Shown here piece by piece: positions 51,947 through 60,822 of a stretch of DNA of 64,000 bases. A program made the translations under genes and the position numbers. The notes beneath the pieces were generated by a model that saw only the letters and a list, made by a program, of their open reading frames with translations, did not search any database and was not told the DNA's origin. The stretch comes from Phenylobacterium sp. (GTDB lineage Bacteria; Pseudomonadota; Alphaproteobacteria; Caulobacterales; Caulobacteraceae): assembly GCF_004297125.1 (NCBI RefSeq), contig NZ_SCVD01000039.1:248001-312000 (forward strand), given 5' to 3'. Position 1 is the first letter of the stretch, and every line of letters begins with the position of its first letter.

Positions 51947-52068
51947 TGGGAATCTCCGGACTTGGCCGCGGGCTGCGGCGCCTAAGCAGGGCCATCCCAC
52001 ACTCAGTTGGTCATTGATCATCGTCAGCGCCCGGCGCGGCGCGAAGTTCCCCTCTCATCGCGAGGAGG

Positions 52069-52153
52069 ACCGCAGAATGGCGCCTTGATGATCGCAGGCT
52101 TCGGCCTGGCCGGCTGCGCGCTCCGCGCCCGCCGGCAGGTCCTCGCGGCCTGA
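52069..52153 (+). pseudogene. Decayed PEP-CTERM tail remnant
   Basis: Codons 52069-52080 read Thr-Ala-Glu-Trp. One extra base (C at 52081) follows, and then the new frame reads ALMIAGFGLAGCALRARRQV and ends at TGA 52151-52153. Removing that base gives AEWALMIAGFGLAG, the typical PEPxxWA membrane tail and Arg cluster of exosortase substrates. No signal peptide or body lies upstream, since the host-attachment gene's start is there. It is best read as the 3' stump of a lost surface-protein gene carrying a frameshift. Confidence 0.6.
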
Positions 52154-52188
52154 TGCGAAAGCGGGGCCGAATGGCCCCGCTCAGTATC

Positions 52189-52461
52189 CTAGCGCTTGCG
52201 GAACTGGGGCCGCGCCGGGCCGCCGCCGACCCGGGGGCCGGTGTCGCGGTGGCGGAAGATGATCCGCGCGCGGTCCATGTCGTAGGGGGTCATCTCCACC
52301 GTCACCTTGTCGCCCACCATGGAGCGGATGCGGTGCTTCTTCATCTTGCCGGCGGTGTAGGCCAGCACTTCGTGGTCGTTTTCCAGCCGCACGCGGAAGC
52401 GGCCCTCGGGCAGCAGCTCGGTGACTTCACCTTCGAACTCGACAAGATCTTCTTTGGCCAA
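52189..52461 (-). CDS. infA: Translation initiation factor IF-1
   Basis: This 90-residue OB-fold protein binds the ribosomal A site during initiation. The family core is complete: AKEDLVEFEGEVTELLPEGR, FRVRLENDHEVLAYTAGKMK, KHRIRSMVGDKVTVEMTPYD. It runs about 17 residues longer than the usual 72, ending in a Gly/Pro/Arg-rich tail (TGPRVGGGPARPQFRKR). The start codon that yields MAKED is TTG at 52461, with AGGA about 8 bases upstream; no in-frame ATG is near. It stands alone. Confidence 0.96.
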   Translation of the reverse strand: MAKEDLVEFEGEVTELLPEGRFRVRLENDHEVLAYTAGKMKKHRIRSMVGDKVTVEMTPYDMDRARIIFRHRDTGPRVGGGPARPQFRKR

Positions 52462-52613
52462 TGGGCGGTCCTATGTGTGCAAGGCGTGATGCGGGCCGGC
52501 CTGTTCCACGGATTCCAGGATCCGCAGGTTCACGCTCGGGCCAATACCGATTTTGAGCTGCGCTAGATGGGCTCTTCACCGGCAAAAAGCAAGTTATGCG
52601 GCCCGCGACGCCT

Positions 52614-53483
52614 TCACTTGGCCGCCATCACCGCGTCGAGCTCCGCCGCATCGTGCCGCTCCGGGAGCGAGGGCTCGCCCTGGGCGCGGTTGACCAGCCG
52701 GCCGCGCTTCACCGCCGGCCGCTGGCCGATCAGGTCGGTCCAGCGCTGGACGTTCTTATAGCTCTGCACGTCCAGGAACTCGCCGGCGCCATAGGCCCCG
52801 CCCTTGGCCAGCAGGCCGTACCAGGGCCAGACCGCGATGTCGGCGATCGTGTACTCGGACCCGCCCAGGTACTCGGTTTCGGCCAGCCGCCGGTCCAGCA
52901 CGTCGAGCTGGCGCTTCACCTCCATGGCGAACCGGTCGATGGCGTATTCGATCTTGAACGGGGCGTAGGCGTAGAAGTGGCCGAAGCCGCCGCCCAGGTA
53001 GGGGGCGCTGCCCATCTGCCAGAACAGCCAGGACAGCACCTCGGCCCGCTTCGCCGGATCGGTCGGCAGGAAGGCGCCGAACTTCTCCGCCAGGTGGACC
53101 AGGATCGCGCCGCTCTCGAAGATCCGGATCGGGGTGGGCCCGCTGCGGTCCATCAACGCCGGGATCTTGGAATTGGGGTTCACCTCGACGAAGCCCGAGC
53201 CGAACTGGTCGCCGTCGCCGATATTGATCAGCCAGGCGTCGTACTCGGCGCCGGTGTGGCCCAGCGCCAGCAGCTCCTCGAACATCACCGTCACCTTCAC
53301 CCCGTTGGGCGTGGCCAGCGAATAGAGCTGGAAGGGGTGCTTGCCGACCGGCAGCTCCTTGTCGTGGGTCGGGCCCGCGATCGGGCGGTTGATGGCGGCG
53401 AACCGGCCTCCGCTCTCCTTGTTCCACTGCCAGACCGTGTCCGGGACATAGCCGGCGGGGTGGTTCGGAGGCGGTTCGGACAT
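52614..53483 (-). CDS. yghU: YghU-type glutathione S-transferase
   Basis: The protein has 289 residues. YghU/YfcG-like GSTs act as glutathione-dependent disulfide reductases in the cytoplasm. The thioredoxin-fold half has FQLYSLATPNGVKVTVMFEE and the glutathione-site block NPNSKIPALMDRSGPTPIRI then FESGAIL. The helical half has WLFWQMGSAPYLGGGFGHFY, which is a YghU landmark, and YTIADIAVWPWYG. Two adjacent starts are possible, at 53498 and 53483, each after GAGAACCGC; the second has the better GGAG. Confidence 0.93.
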   Translation of the reverse strand: MSEPPPNHPAGYVPDTVWQWNKESGGRFAAINRPIAGPTHDKELPVGKHPFQLYSLATPNGVKVTVMFEELLALGHTGAEYDAWLINIGDGDQFGSGFVEVNPNSKIPALMDRSGPTPIRIFESGAILVHLAEKFGAFLPTDPAKRAEVLSWLFWQMGSAPYLGGGFGHFYAYAPFKIEYAIDRFAMEVKRQLDVLDRRLAETEYLGGSEYTIADIAVWPWYGLLAKGGAYGAGEFLDVQSYKNVQRWTDLIGQRPAVKRGRLVNRAQGEPSLPERHDAAELDAVMAAK

Positions 53484-53518
53484 CTCGCGGTTCTCCATGC
53501 GGTTCTCGCTCGCGCCCA

Positions 53519-53554
53519 CGACCCGGCGCCGCCTGGATGTGGGGCGCCGGGTCG
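53519..53554. terminator. Strong hairpin between small gene and yghU
   Basis: CGACCCGGCGCC (53519-53530) pairs perfectly with GGCGCCGGGTCG (53543-53554) around 12 bases. It follows the stop of the minus-strand gene at 53578 and precedes the yghU start. There is no T-tract, so it may be a transcript-end structure rather than a classic terminator. Confidence 0.6.
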
Positions 53555-53577
53555 GGTTTGGCCAGTCGGACCCGCGA

Positions 53578-53835
53578 TCAGGCGGCGACCGCCACCTCGG
53601 GAGCCGCCACGGGCCCCGGATCCGCATGCGCCGGCCAGACCAGCCGGGCCGCCAGCGATCCGTCCCGCAGGCGGATCCTCAGTTCGCTGCCCAGGCCGTG
53701 GCCGGCCAGCCGCGCGGCCAGCCGCCGGGCCGTGCTCTCGGCGGCCCCTCCCCTGGCGAAGACCATGTCCCCGGCCAGCGCCGGGAGCGACACGCGCCAG
53801 CCCGAACCGAGCGGCGCGACCTCGATGATCTGCAT
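53578..53835 (-). CDS. Small conserved-looking protein, unknown function
   Basis: The protein has 85 residues. It is probably one compact alpha/beta domain: MQIIEVAPLGSGWRVSLPAL, then an Arg/Ala-rich helix (STARRLAARLAGHGLGSELR) and a strand with LVWPAH, ending in an Ala/Val/Pro tail. The layout resembles the short DUF2188-like domains, but this is a guess. It has a strong GGAGATCGCC site at the start. It lies 25 bases downstream of the next small gene on the same strand and so probably shares its promoter. Confidence 0.65.
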   Translation of the reverse strand: MQIIEVAPLGSGWRVSLPALAGDMVFARGGAAESTARRLAARLAGHGLGSELRIRLRDGSLAARLVWPAHADPGPVAAPEVAVAA

Positions 53836-53860
53836 GGCGATCTCCTTCGGCCCGGCGGGA

Positions 53861-54151
53861 TCAGCCCTCGAACCGCTGGGCCCAGTCGAGGCGCTCCAGC
53901 GCGTCCCGCACCTCCCGGAACGGGACCGGCTCCGGGGTCCCGAGCAGCCACCGCATGGCGGGCTGGTCCTGCACGGCCGAGGCGTCCGACGCCCAGGACG
54001 AGAGCACCGCTCGCTTCTCGTCGGCGTCGAGGTCGGGATCCTTCAGCACGTCGCGGGGGTGGTTGTAGCCGACGGCCGGCCTCAGCCAGCGCTCCAGCGC
54101 GGCGGCCAGCCCCTGTTCGCGGATCAGATGCTCCGAGGTCGCAAGCCTCAT
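53861..54151 (-). CDS. Small alphaproteobacterial protein with DPDLxxxEKRxxLxSWASDA motif
   Basis: The protein has 96 residues from the ATG at 54151, which follows AGGAG. The core HPRDVLKDPDLDADEKRAVL followed by SSWASDASAVQDQPAMRWL is a pattern I recall in small uncharacterised alphaproteobacterial proteins. It is helical, with no signal or membrane segment. A probable RpoH-type promoter (54218-54247) and a leader hairpin (54183-54210) lie upstream, suggesting heat- or stress-induced expression with the next gene. Function is unknown. Confidence 0.72.
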   Translation of the reverse strand: MRLATSEHLIREQGLAAALERWLRPAVGYNHPRDVLKDPDLDADEKRAVLSSWASDASAVQDQPAMRWLLGTPEPVPFREVRDALERLDWAQRFEG

Positions 54152-54182
54152 GGCGATTCTCCTGATGTCTGTCCTTTCTCCA

Positions 54183-54210
54183 CGCGCCCGCCGAGGAGCA
54201 GGCGGGCGCG
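54183..54210 (-). promoter_or_regulatory. Leader hairpin of the small gene pair
   Basis: CGCGCCCGCC (54183-54192) pairs with GGCGGGCGCG (54201-54210) around 8 bases. If transcription starts near 54211, the hairpin forms the very 5' end of the leader and leaves the ribosome site about 20 bases downstream free. It may stabilise the transcript; a thermosensor role is speculative. Confidence 0.5.
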
Positions 54211-54217
54211 GCAAATG

Positions 54218-54247
54218 ATTTGGAATCCATGCGGCCGGTTTCAAGAG
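54218..54247 (-). promoter_or_regulatory. Candidate heat-shock (RpoH) promoter
   Basis: The minus strand reads CTCTTGAA (54247-54240), then 16 bases, then CCAAAT (54223-54218). I recall the alphaproteobacterial RpoH consensus as CNCTTGAA-N17-CYATAT; the -35 matches exactly and the -10 is close. It is placed 67 bases before the start at 54151. Confidence 0.6.
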
Positions 54248-54296
54248 GTCCCGCCCCGCCTCGACGCGCGCCGAGCTGCGCCCTAAGTAGGTCGCC

Positions 54297-55229
54297 ATGC
54301 CGCTTACATCCTTCCTGAACACCTTCGCCGGAAACCCGCTGGACCGCGCCAGCGAGCGACGCGGCGACGCCGCCTGGCTGGCCGAGCAATTGGCCTCGCC
54401 GGAATCGCTCGGCATCGCGCTCTGGAACGGCAAGCCGTTCGTCGAGAAGACGAAGGATGGCGCCCACCAGATCGCCTACCTGCCGGCCAAGATGGTCGAG
54501 GAGCTGTCGGGCGGGCCCGAGCGCCTGCTGTTCATGGGCCTCTGGAAGGAGACCGCCGTCTTCGCCCTCGACATCGAGGGCGCCAGCGACCCCGGCCACG
54601 GCCCGCTGCAGGGCCTGGGCGAGTTCAAGGACCTGCGCCAGGTCGCGATGCAGTTGCCGCCGACCGACGCGGCCATCCTCGCCACGGCCAAGTCGATGTT
54701 CGAGTGGCGCCGCCGCCACCAGTACTGCGCCGTCTGCGGCCAGCCGTCCGCGGCCAAGGACGGCGGCTGGAAGCGCCAGTGCCCCGCGTGCGAGGCGGAG
54801 CATTTCCCCCGCACCGACCCGGTGGTGATCATGCTGGCCTACCACGGGGAGCGCTGCATGCTGGGGCGCCAGGAGGCCTGGCCCCCCGGCATGTTCTCGG
54901 CCCTCGCCGGCTTCCTGGAGCCGGGCGAGAGCATCGAGGAGGCCTGCGCCCGCGAACTGGCCGAGGAGGCGGGCCTGCGCACCCGCCAGGTCCGCTACCA
55001 CTCCACCCAGCCCTGGCCCTATCCATCGTCCCTGATGATCGGCCTGATCGCCGAGGTCGAGGACGACGAGGGCACGCCTGACCAGACCGAGCTGTCGGAG
55101 GTCCGCTGGTTCACCCGCGAGGAAGCGAGGCAGCTCCTGAAGGGCGAGATCGAGGGCGTCTTCGCGCCGCCCCCCCTGGCCATCGCCCATCAGCTCATCA
55201 AGGCCTGGGCGCACGAGGCGCAGACGTAA
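54297..55229 (+). CDS. nudC: NADH pyrophosphatase / NAD-cap decapping enzyme NudC
   Basis: This 310-residue protein hydrolyses NAD(H) and removes NAD caps from RNA 5' ends. The order is normal: an N-terminal domain, then a four-Cys zinc ribbon (YCAVCGQ and RQCPACEAEHFPRTDP, about 142-170), then the Nudix box GFLEPGESIEEACARELAEE near 205-224 and the NudC-specific SQPWPYPSSLM near 240 (here TQPWPYPSSLM). It is divergent from the small gene pair and convergent with the LytTR regulator, whose stop is 14 bases away. Confidence 0.96.
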   Translation: MPLTSFLNTFAGNPLDRASERRGDAAWLAEQLASPESLGIALWNGKPFVEKTKDGAHQIAYLPAKMVEELSGGPERLLFMGLWKETAVFALDIEGASDPGHGPLQGLGEFKDLRQVAMQLPPTDAAILATAKSMFEWRRRHQYCAVCGQPSAAKDGGWKRQCPACEAEHFPRTDPVVIMLAYHGERCMLGRQEAWPPGMFSALAGFLEPGESIEEACARELAEEAGLRTRQVRYHSTQPWPYPSSLMIGLIAEVEDDEGTPDQTELSEVRWFTREEARQLLKGEIEGVFAPPPLAIAHQLIKAWAHEAQT

Positions 55230-55242
55230 GGCGCGAGCCGCC

Positions 55243-56000
55243 TCAGGGCCTGGAAGAGGCGGCTCCCGTGAGCCATTCGCGGGTATGGCGCTGATAGCTG
55301 GGCCCGATCGGGACGGCGGTCCCGTCCGCGAGGATCAGGACCTGGCTGCCGCCGCCCGACGTCTGCAGGGCCTGGACGGCGTCCGGGCGCACCAGGGCGG
55401 AGCGGTGAACGCGCAGGAGCGCCGGCGGCGGGAACCGCGCGGCGATCGACGCCATGGTCGCACGCAGGATGTACGAGCGGCTGGCGGTGTGCAGCAGGGC
55501 GTAGTCCTTCGCCGCCTCGATCCAGGAGATCTGCCCCAGGCTGACGCGAACCAGGCCTCCGCGACCCTGGACCCAGAAGCCGTCGATCGCCCCGGCCGCC
55601 GGCGCCGGGGCCTCCGCGGCGTCGGTCTGCGCGCCCTGGCGACGGCGGCGTGCGCGAGCCACCGCCTGGCGCAGCCGCTCCAGCCGCAGCGGCTTCAGCA
55701 CGTAGTCCGCCGCCTCGACGTCGAAGGCGTCGACGGCGTGGCTGTCGAAGGCGGTGAGGAAGACGATCTCGGGCCGGTCCTGCGGCGGCAGCGCGCCGGC
55801 GACGCCCAGGCCGGTACGCCCCGGCATCTGGATGTCCAGCACGGCGAGGTCCGGCCGCAGCGCCGTGATCAGCTCCAGCGCCTGGAGCCCGTTGGCCGCC
55901 GCGCCCACCACCACGGCGTCCTCGATGTCCCGGAACGCCAGCGCCAGCCGTTCGAGCGCCAGCGGCTCGTCGTCGGCGATGACGACGCGCAAAGGCGGGG

Positions 56001-56004
<4 letters not shown>
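55243..56004 (-). CDS. LytTR-family response regulator
   Basis: The protein has 253 residues. The receiver domain has VVIADDEPLALERL (acid pair 11-12), the phosphorylated Asp-57 in DLAVLDIQMPG, FLTAFDSHAVDAF and Lys in YVLKPL near 107. The LytTR DNA-binding domain follows at about 145-250 (WIEAAKDYALLHTASRSYIL, RVHRSALVRPDAVQAL). Its start overlaps the stop of the sensor kinase gene (ATGA). LytTR domains bind short direct repeats; a tandem 11-bp repeat lies in the promoter region beyond the kinase gene, so the divergent protease operon is a likely target. Confidence 0.95.
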
Positions 56005-57125
<1,121 letters not shown>

Positions 57126-57185
57126 AAAGGACCTCCGGGGGGTGTGCGGCCATAGCATAGCCGCCCGGCCCGCGGCAGGCGCCGG

Positions 57186-57226
57186 GCTTCGTCGCAGCTT
57201 CGTCGCACCGCCATCGCCTGGTCGCA
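57186..57226. repeat. Tandem 11-bp direct repeat in the divergent promoter region
   Basis: GCTTCGTCGCA occurs twice back to back (57186-57196 and 57197-57207), and the core GTCGCA recurs at 57221-57226. It lies between the LytS kinase gene and the S41 protease gene, 65-105 bases before the protease start. Direct repeats at about one-turn spacing are the expected binding geometry for LytTR-domain regulators. Confidence 0.65.
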
Positions 57227-57290
57227 GACGGCGCGACGGCGGGGCCTCGGCGCGGGATCGCAGCGGCCCCGCCATTCCCTGGAAGCTTCG

Positions 57291-58388
57291 ATGTCCATCC
57301 GCCGCCCCGCGCTAGCCGCCTCCCTTGCCCTCGCCGCCATTGCCGCCCCGGCCATCGGCGCCGAGGCGCCCGCCACCGTCCCGGCGGCCGCCCGATCCTC
57401 GGCCGCCACGCTGTCGCCCCGCGATCAGCACGACGTGCTCGAGCGGTTCGCCGACGTGCTGGCCCGGCGGTTCGCCGACGCCGACACCGGCCGCCGCTAC
57501 GCCGCGCGTCTGCGCGAGCAGGCGGCCCGCCGCGCCTACGCCAAGCTGAGCGACCCGGTCGCCTTCGGGGAGGCGGTGACGGCCGACCTGCAGGCCGTCG
57601 CGCCCGACGGGCACCTGCGGCTCGCACCCAAGGCCAGGCCGCAGGTGCGCCGGCCCGCACCGGCCGACCTGCCCGCCAGCACCCGCGCCAGCGGTCCGCC
57701 CGGCCTGGAGGAGGCGCGGATGATCGGCGACGTCGCCTACCTGCGCTTCAACGAGTTTCCCCAGGACACCCGCACCGGCGAGGCCGCCCGGGCATTCCTT
57801 CTCGCCCACGCCGACGCCCGGGCGGTGATCCTCGACCTGCGCCCCCACCGGGGCGGCGGGCAGGCGACGATGGACGTCGTCCTGCCGCTCTTCTACGCCC
57901 AGCCCGCGACGCTGCTGCGCATGGACACCCGCGCCGAGGCCGAGGCCGAGGCCCCGCTGGAGGTCGGCCCCACCATGGTGCGCCAGCCCGGTCCGGACGG
58001 GATCATCCGGCGCGACCACGTGATCCAGCCCGATCCGGCGGAGACCCGGCTTCGCGATGCGCCCCTCTACGTGCTGACCTCGCGCCGCACGGCCTCGGCC
58101 GCCGAACATCTGGTGCTCGGCCTGAAACGGACGCACCGCGCCGTGGTGGTGGGCGAAACCACCGCCGGGGCCGGCCGCTTCGGCGGCTTCGTGGACCTGC
58201 CCCACGGCTTCGCGGCCTTCGTCCCGATCGGCCGCACCTACGACCCCGACACCGGCCTGGGCTGGGAGGGACGTGGCGTCGCGCCCGACGTCGCCGCCCC
58301 GGCCGACGACGCCCTCGCCGTCGCCCTGGCCCACCTCGATTCCCACCCGACGGCAGCTGCCGCCTCCCCGGCTCCGGCCAATCCCTGA
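57291..58388 (+). CDS. Secreted S41-family (tail-specific-protease-like) peptidase
   Basis: This 365-residue serine protease has a signal peptide cut near AIGAE (residue 24). An N-terminal helical domain with LSPRDQHDVLERFADVLARR precedes the catalytic domain. That domain includes VAYLRFNEFPQDTRTGEAAR, AVILDLRPHRGGG, SRRTASAAEHLVLGLKRT with the presumed nucleophile Ser-269, and VVVGETTAGAGRFGG. It is closest to the IRBP/tricorn-like S41 group lacking a PDZ domain. It acts in the periplasm or outside. The PEP-CTERM gene follows 11 bases later, so the two form an operon facing the LytS/LytTR genes. Confidence 0.9.
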   Translation: MSIRRPALAASLALAAIAAPAIGAEAPATVPAAARSSAATLSPRDQHDVLERFADVLARRFADADTGRRYAARLREQAARRAYAKLSDPVAFGEAVTADLQAVAPDGHLRLAPKARPQVRRPAPADLPASTRASGPPGLEEARMIGDVAYLRFNEFPQDTRTGEAARAFLLAHADARAVILDLRPHRGGGQATMDVVLPLFYAQPATLLRMDTRAEAEAEAPLEVGPTMVRQPGPDGIIRRDHVIQPDPAETRLRDAPLYVLTSRRTASAAEHLVLGLKRTHRAVVVGETTAGAGRFGGFVDLPHGFAAFVPIGRTYDPDTGLGWEGRGVAPDVAAPADDALAVALAHLDSHPTAAAASPAPANP

Positions 58389-58399
58389 AAGGACCTTCG

Positions 58400-59056
58400 A
58401 TGACGATGCCCGTTAAGACCCTTGCACTCGGCGCGCTCGCCGCTGCGCTCCTCGCCACCGCTCCCGCCCAAGCCGCCACGACGGTCCTGCTCAGCCAGAA
58501 CTTCAGCGGCGGACTCGGCGCCAACGAGCGGCTGTTCGGAAACTTCTCGGTGGGCGGGGGCCGCATGGGCCACGTCGCTGGCTACTACTCGAACCTCGAA
58601 TATTCCTATTACGACGTGAGTCTCGACCTCACCGGCATGATCGACGCCCTGTTCAGCTTCGACTTCGCCGGCTCCGCCGAGCTCGGCTTCGACGGGTGGA
58701 ACCTTCTGGGCGCCGCCGAAGGCTCGCCCTTCGACCCGGGCGCTCCGCTCATCGCCCAGCCGAACGTCCACAACCGCGTCGTGCAGGCCCTCCTCGCCCC
58801 AGGCGTGACGGGCGTCGCCTCCGGCCGGGCCACCTACGACCTCACGCCGTTTGCCGGCGAGGTGGTCAACCTGCGCCTGCGCTTTGCGAGCGACCACAGC
58901 ATCACCGCCTCGGGCGTGACCTTCGACAACATCCTCGCCACAGGCACGCAGAAGGCCGTCTCTGCGGCGCCCGAGCCCTCCACCTGGGCCATCATGCTCG
59001 TGGGCTTCCTTGGCGCGGGAGCCATGCTGCGCCGCCGACAGGCCGCTCTGGCCTGA
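58400..59056 (+). CDS. PEP-CTERM surface protein 2 (PEPxxWA type)
   Basis: This 218-residue exported protein has a signal peptide cut near AQAAT (residue 25) and a beta-sandwich-like body of roughly 160 residues (LSQNFSGGLGANERLFGNFS, VSLDLTGMIDALFSFDFAGS). The sorting tail is APEPSTWAIMLVGFLGAGAM followed by LRRR. An exosortase and outer-membrane transport would place it on the surface. It is the second gene after the S41 protease, so the protease may process or release it. A terminator follows. Confidence 0.92.
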   Translation: MTMPVKTLALGALAAALLATAPAQAATTVLLSQNFSGGLGANERLFGNFSVGGGRMGHVAGYYSNLEYSYYDVSLDLTGMIDALFSFDFAGSAELGFDGWNLLGAAEGSPFDPGAPLIAQPNVHNRVVQALLAPGVTGVASGRATYDLTPFAGEVVNLRLRFASDHSITASGVTFDNILATGTQKAVSAAPEPSTWAIMLVGFLGAGAMLRRRQAALA

Positions 59057-59067
59057 CGCCGCCTATC

Positions 59068-59096
59068 GCGCCCCTCCCCGACGCCGGGAGGGGCGC
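59068..59096. terminator. Bidirectional terminator between PEP-CTERM 2 and pheA
   Basis: GCGCCCCTCCC (59068-59078) pairs perfectly with GGGAGGGGCGC (59086-59096) around 7 bases, followed by CCCTTGTC. It sits between two convergent stops. Confidence 0.8.
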
Positions 59097-59103
59097 CCCT
59101 TGT

Positions 59104-59952
59104 CTAGCGGCTGCGGAACGGATCGGCCGGATAGACGCCCAGGATCTCGAACCGCTCGGAGAAGAACCGAAGTTCCTCGAAGGCGCGGGCCAGGCCCTTA
59201 TCCTCGGGCCGCCCGTCGACCTCGGCGTAGAAGAAGGTGGCCGTGAAGGCGCCGTTCTCCATGTAGCTCTCGAGCTTGGTCATGTTGACGCCGTTGGTGG
59301 CGAAGCCGCCCAGCGCCTTGTAGAGCGCCGCCGGCAGGTTGCGGACCCGGAAGATGAAGCTGGTCACGCAGGGCTCGGTGAACGGCGGCGGCGGCGGATT
59401 GGCGTCCGCCGTCATGATCAGGAACCGGGTCGTGTTGTTGCGCTCGTCCTCGACGTCGCGCGCCAGGATATCGAGGCCATAGATCTCGGCGGCCAGGGCC
59501 GGCGCCAGCGCCGCCTTGGTCGGATCGGGGTGCTCGGCCAGCAGCTTCGCGGATGCGGCCGTGTCGCCGGTAGGCTCGCTCTTCAGGTTCGGGTTCAGGC
59601 GTTTAAGCGTCTTGCGGCACTGGCCCAGGGCGAACGGCATGGACAGCACCGTGGCCACGTCCTCCAGCTTCGTGCCCGGATTGGCCATCAGCTGGAAATG
59701 GATCGGCTTGAACCGCTCGCCGATGATCTTCAGGCCCGACGACGGCAGCAGGTGATGCACGTCGGCCACCCGGCCGGCGATCGAATTCTCCACCGGGATC
59801 ATGCCCAGTTGGCAGCCGCCGGACTGCACGGCCTCGAACGCCTCCTCGAAGGTGGCGTTGGGAACCGGCTCCATCTCGGGAAACGCCGCCATGCAGGCCT
59901 CATGGCTGTTGGCGCCCAGCTCGCCCTGGAAGGCGATGCGTCCCTTACTCAT
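59104..59952 (-). CDS. pheA: Prephenate dehydratase
   Basis: This 282-residue enzyme converts prephenate to phenylpyruvate in phenylalanine synthesis. The dehydratase domain starts IAFQGELGANSHEACMAAFP and has IPVENSIAGRVADVHHLL and the catalytic Thr-Arg-Phe in NNTTRFLIM near residue 180. The C-terminal ACT domain holds SFIFRVRNLPAALYKALGGF and TKLESYMENGAF, the ESRP-like Phe-feedback site. There is no chorismate mutase domain. The start at 59952 overlaps the kdsB stop by 8 bases, so the two genes are coupled, with pheA second. Confidence 0.96.
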   Translation of the reverse strand: MSKGRIAFQGELGANSHEACMAAFPEMEPVPNATFEEAFEAVQSGGCQLGMIPVENSIAGRVADVHHLLPSSGLKIIGERFKPIHFQLMANPGTKLEDVATVLSMPFALGQCRKTLKRLNPNLKSEPTGDTAASAKLLAEHPDPTKAALAPALAAEIYGLDILARDVEDERNNTTRFLIMTADANPPPPPFTEPCVTSFIFRVRNLPAALYKALGGFATNGVNMTKLESYMENGAFTATFFYAEVDGRPEDKGLARAFEELRFFSERFEILGVYPADPFRSR

Positions 59953-60685
59953 GGAGTGTCCTTGCATACTGTCGCGCGCGCTCCAGGTCGGACGGGTTGT
60001 CCACGGAGATCGGCGCGTCGTCGGCCACGGCGGCCCAGATCGAAAGTCCCAGTTCCAGGGCGCGGAGCTGTTCCAGCTTCTCGCGGGTCTCCAGCGGCGA
60101 CGGCGGCGCGGCGTTGAACCGCTCCAGGGCCGCGCGGCGGTAGCCATAGATGCCGATATGCCGCCACACCGGCTGATCGCCATGCAGGGTGGAGCGGGTG
60201 AAGTAGAGCGCCCGGCCGCTGCGGCCGTCCGCCTGCATCGACAGCACCGCCTTCACCACGTCCGGATTGCTCCGGTCATGGGGCGACGCTTCGGGCGCCA
60301 CCACGGTGGCGATGTCGCAGGACGCCTCCCGCTCCAGCAGGCCGGCGCACGCGGCCAGCACCGCCGGCGAAACGAACGGCATGTCGCCCTGCAGGTTGAT
60401 CACCACGTCATGCTCGCGCCCGGGGTCGAGCTGCGCCAGCGCCGCCAGGATGCGGTCCGAGCCCGACGGCAGGTCCGGATCGGTGAGCACCGCGGTCCCG
60501 CCCGCCTTCGCCACCGCCTCCACGATCTCGGGATCGCCCGCCGCCACGGCCACCGGACCGGCGTTCGCCGCCTGCGCCTGGCGCAGGACGCGCACGATCA
60601 TGGGTACGCCATCGATGTCCGCCAGGGGTTTCCCCGGCAGGCGTGTCGCGGCCATGCGCGCGGGGATGAGGACAATCGGGTTCAT
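59945..60685 (-). CDS. kdsB: CMP-KDO synthetase
   Basis: This 246-residue enzyme activates KDO with CTP for lipopolysaccharide core synthesis. The nucleotidyltransferase signature is PIVLIPARMAATRLPGKPLA at the start, DPDLPSGSDRILAAL near 85 and NLQGDMPFVSP near 105. YFTRSTLHG and HIGIYGYRRAALERF are further family blocks. It is the first gene of the kdsB-pheA pair, divergent from the cytochrome c gene with 137 bases between them. Confidence 0.96.
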   Translation of the reverse strand: MNPIVLIPARMAATRLPGKPLADIDGVPMIVRVLRQAQAANAGPVAVAAGDPEIVEAVAKAGGTAVLTDPDLPSGSDRILAALAQLDPGREHDVVINLQGDMPFVSPAVLAACAGLLEREASCDIATVVAPEASPHDRSNPDVVKAVLSMQADGRSGRALYFTRSTLHGDQPVWRHIGIYGYRRAALERFNAAPPSPLETREKLEQLRALELGLSIWAAVADDAPISVDNPSDLERARQYARTLHE

Positions 60686-60822
60686 GCCGTATGGGCTGGG
60701 ACGTCTTGGGCGGTTGCGCGAGCGCCGGTAGCGTGTAAGAGAGCCGCACGCAATAAGGGGCGGGATTCCCGCGCGTCCGGGGGCTCTGCTCTACGGCCGA
60801 ATAGAGGCGTGACTAGGGGATT

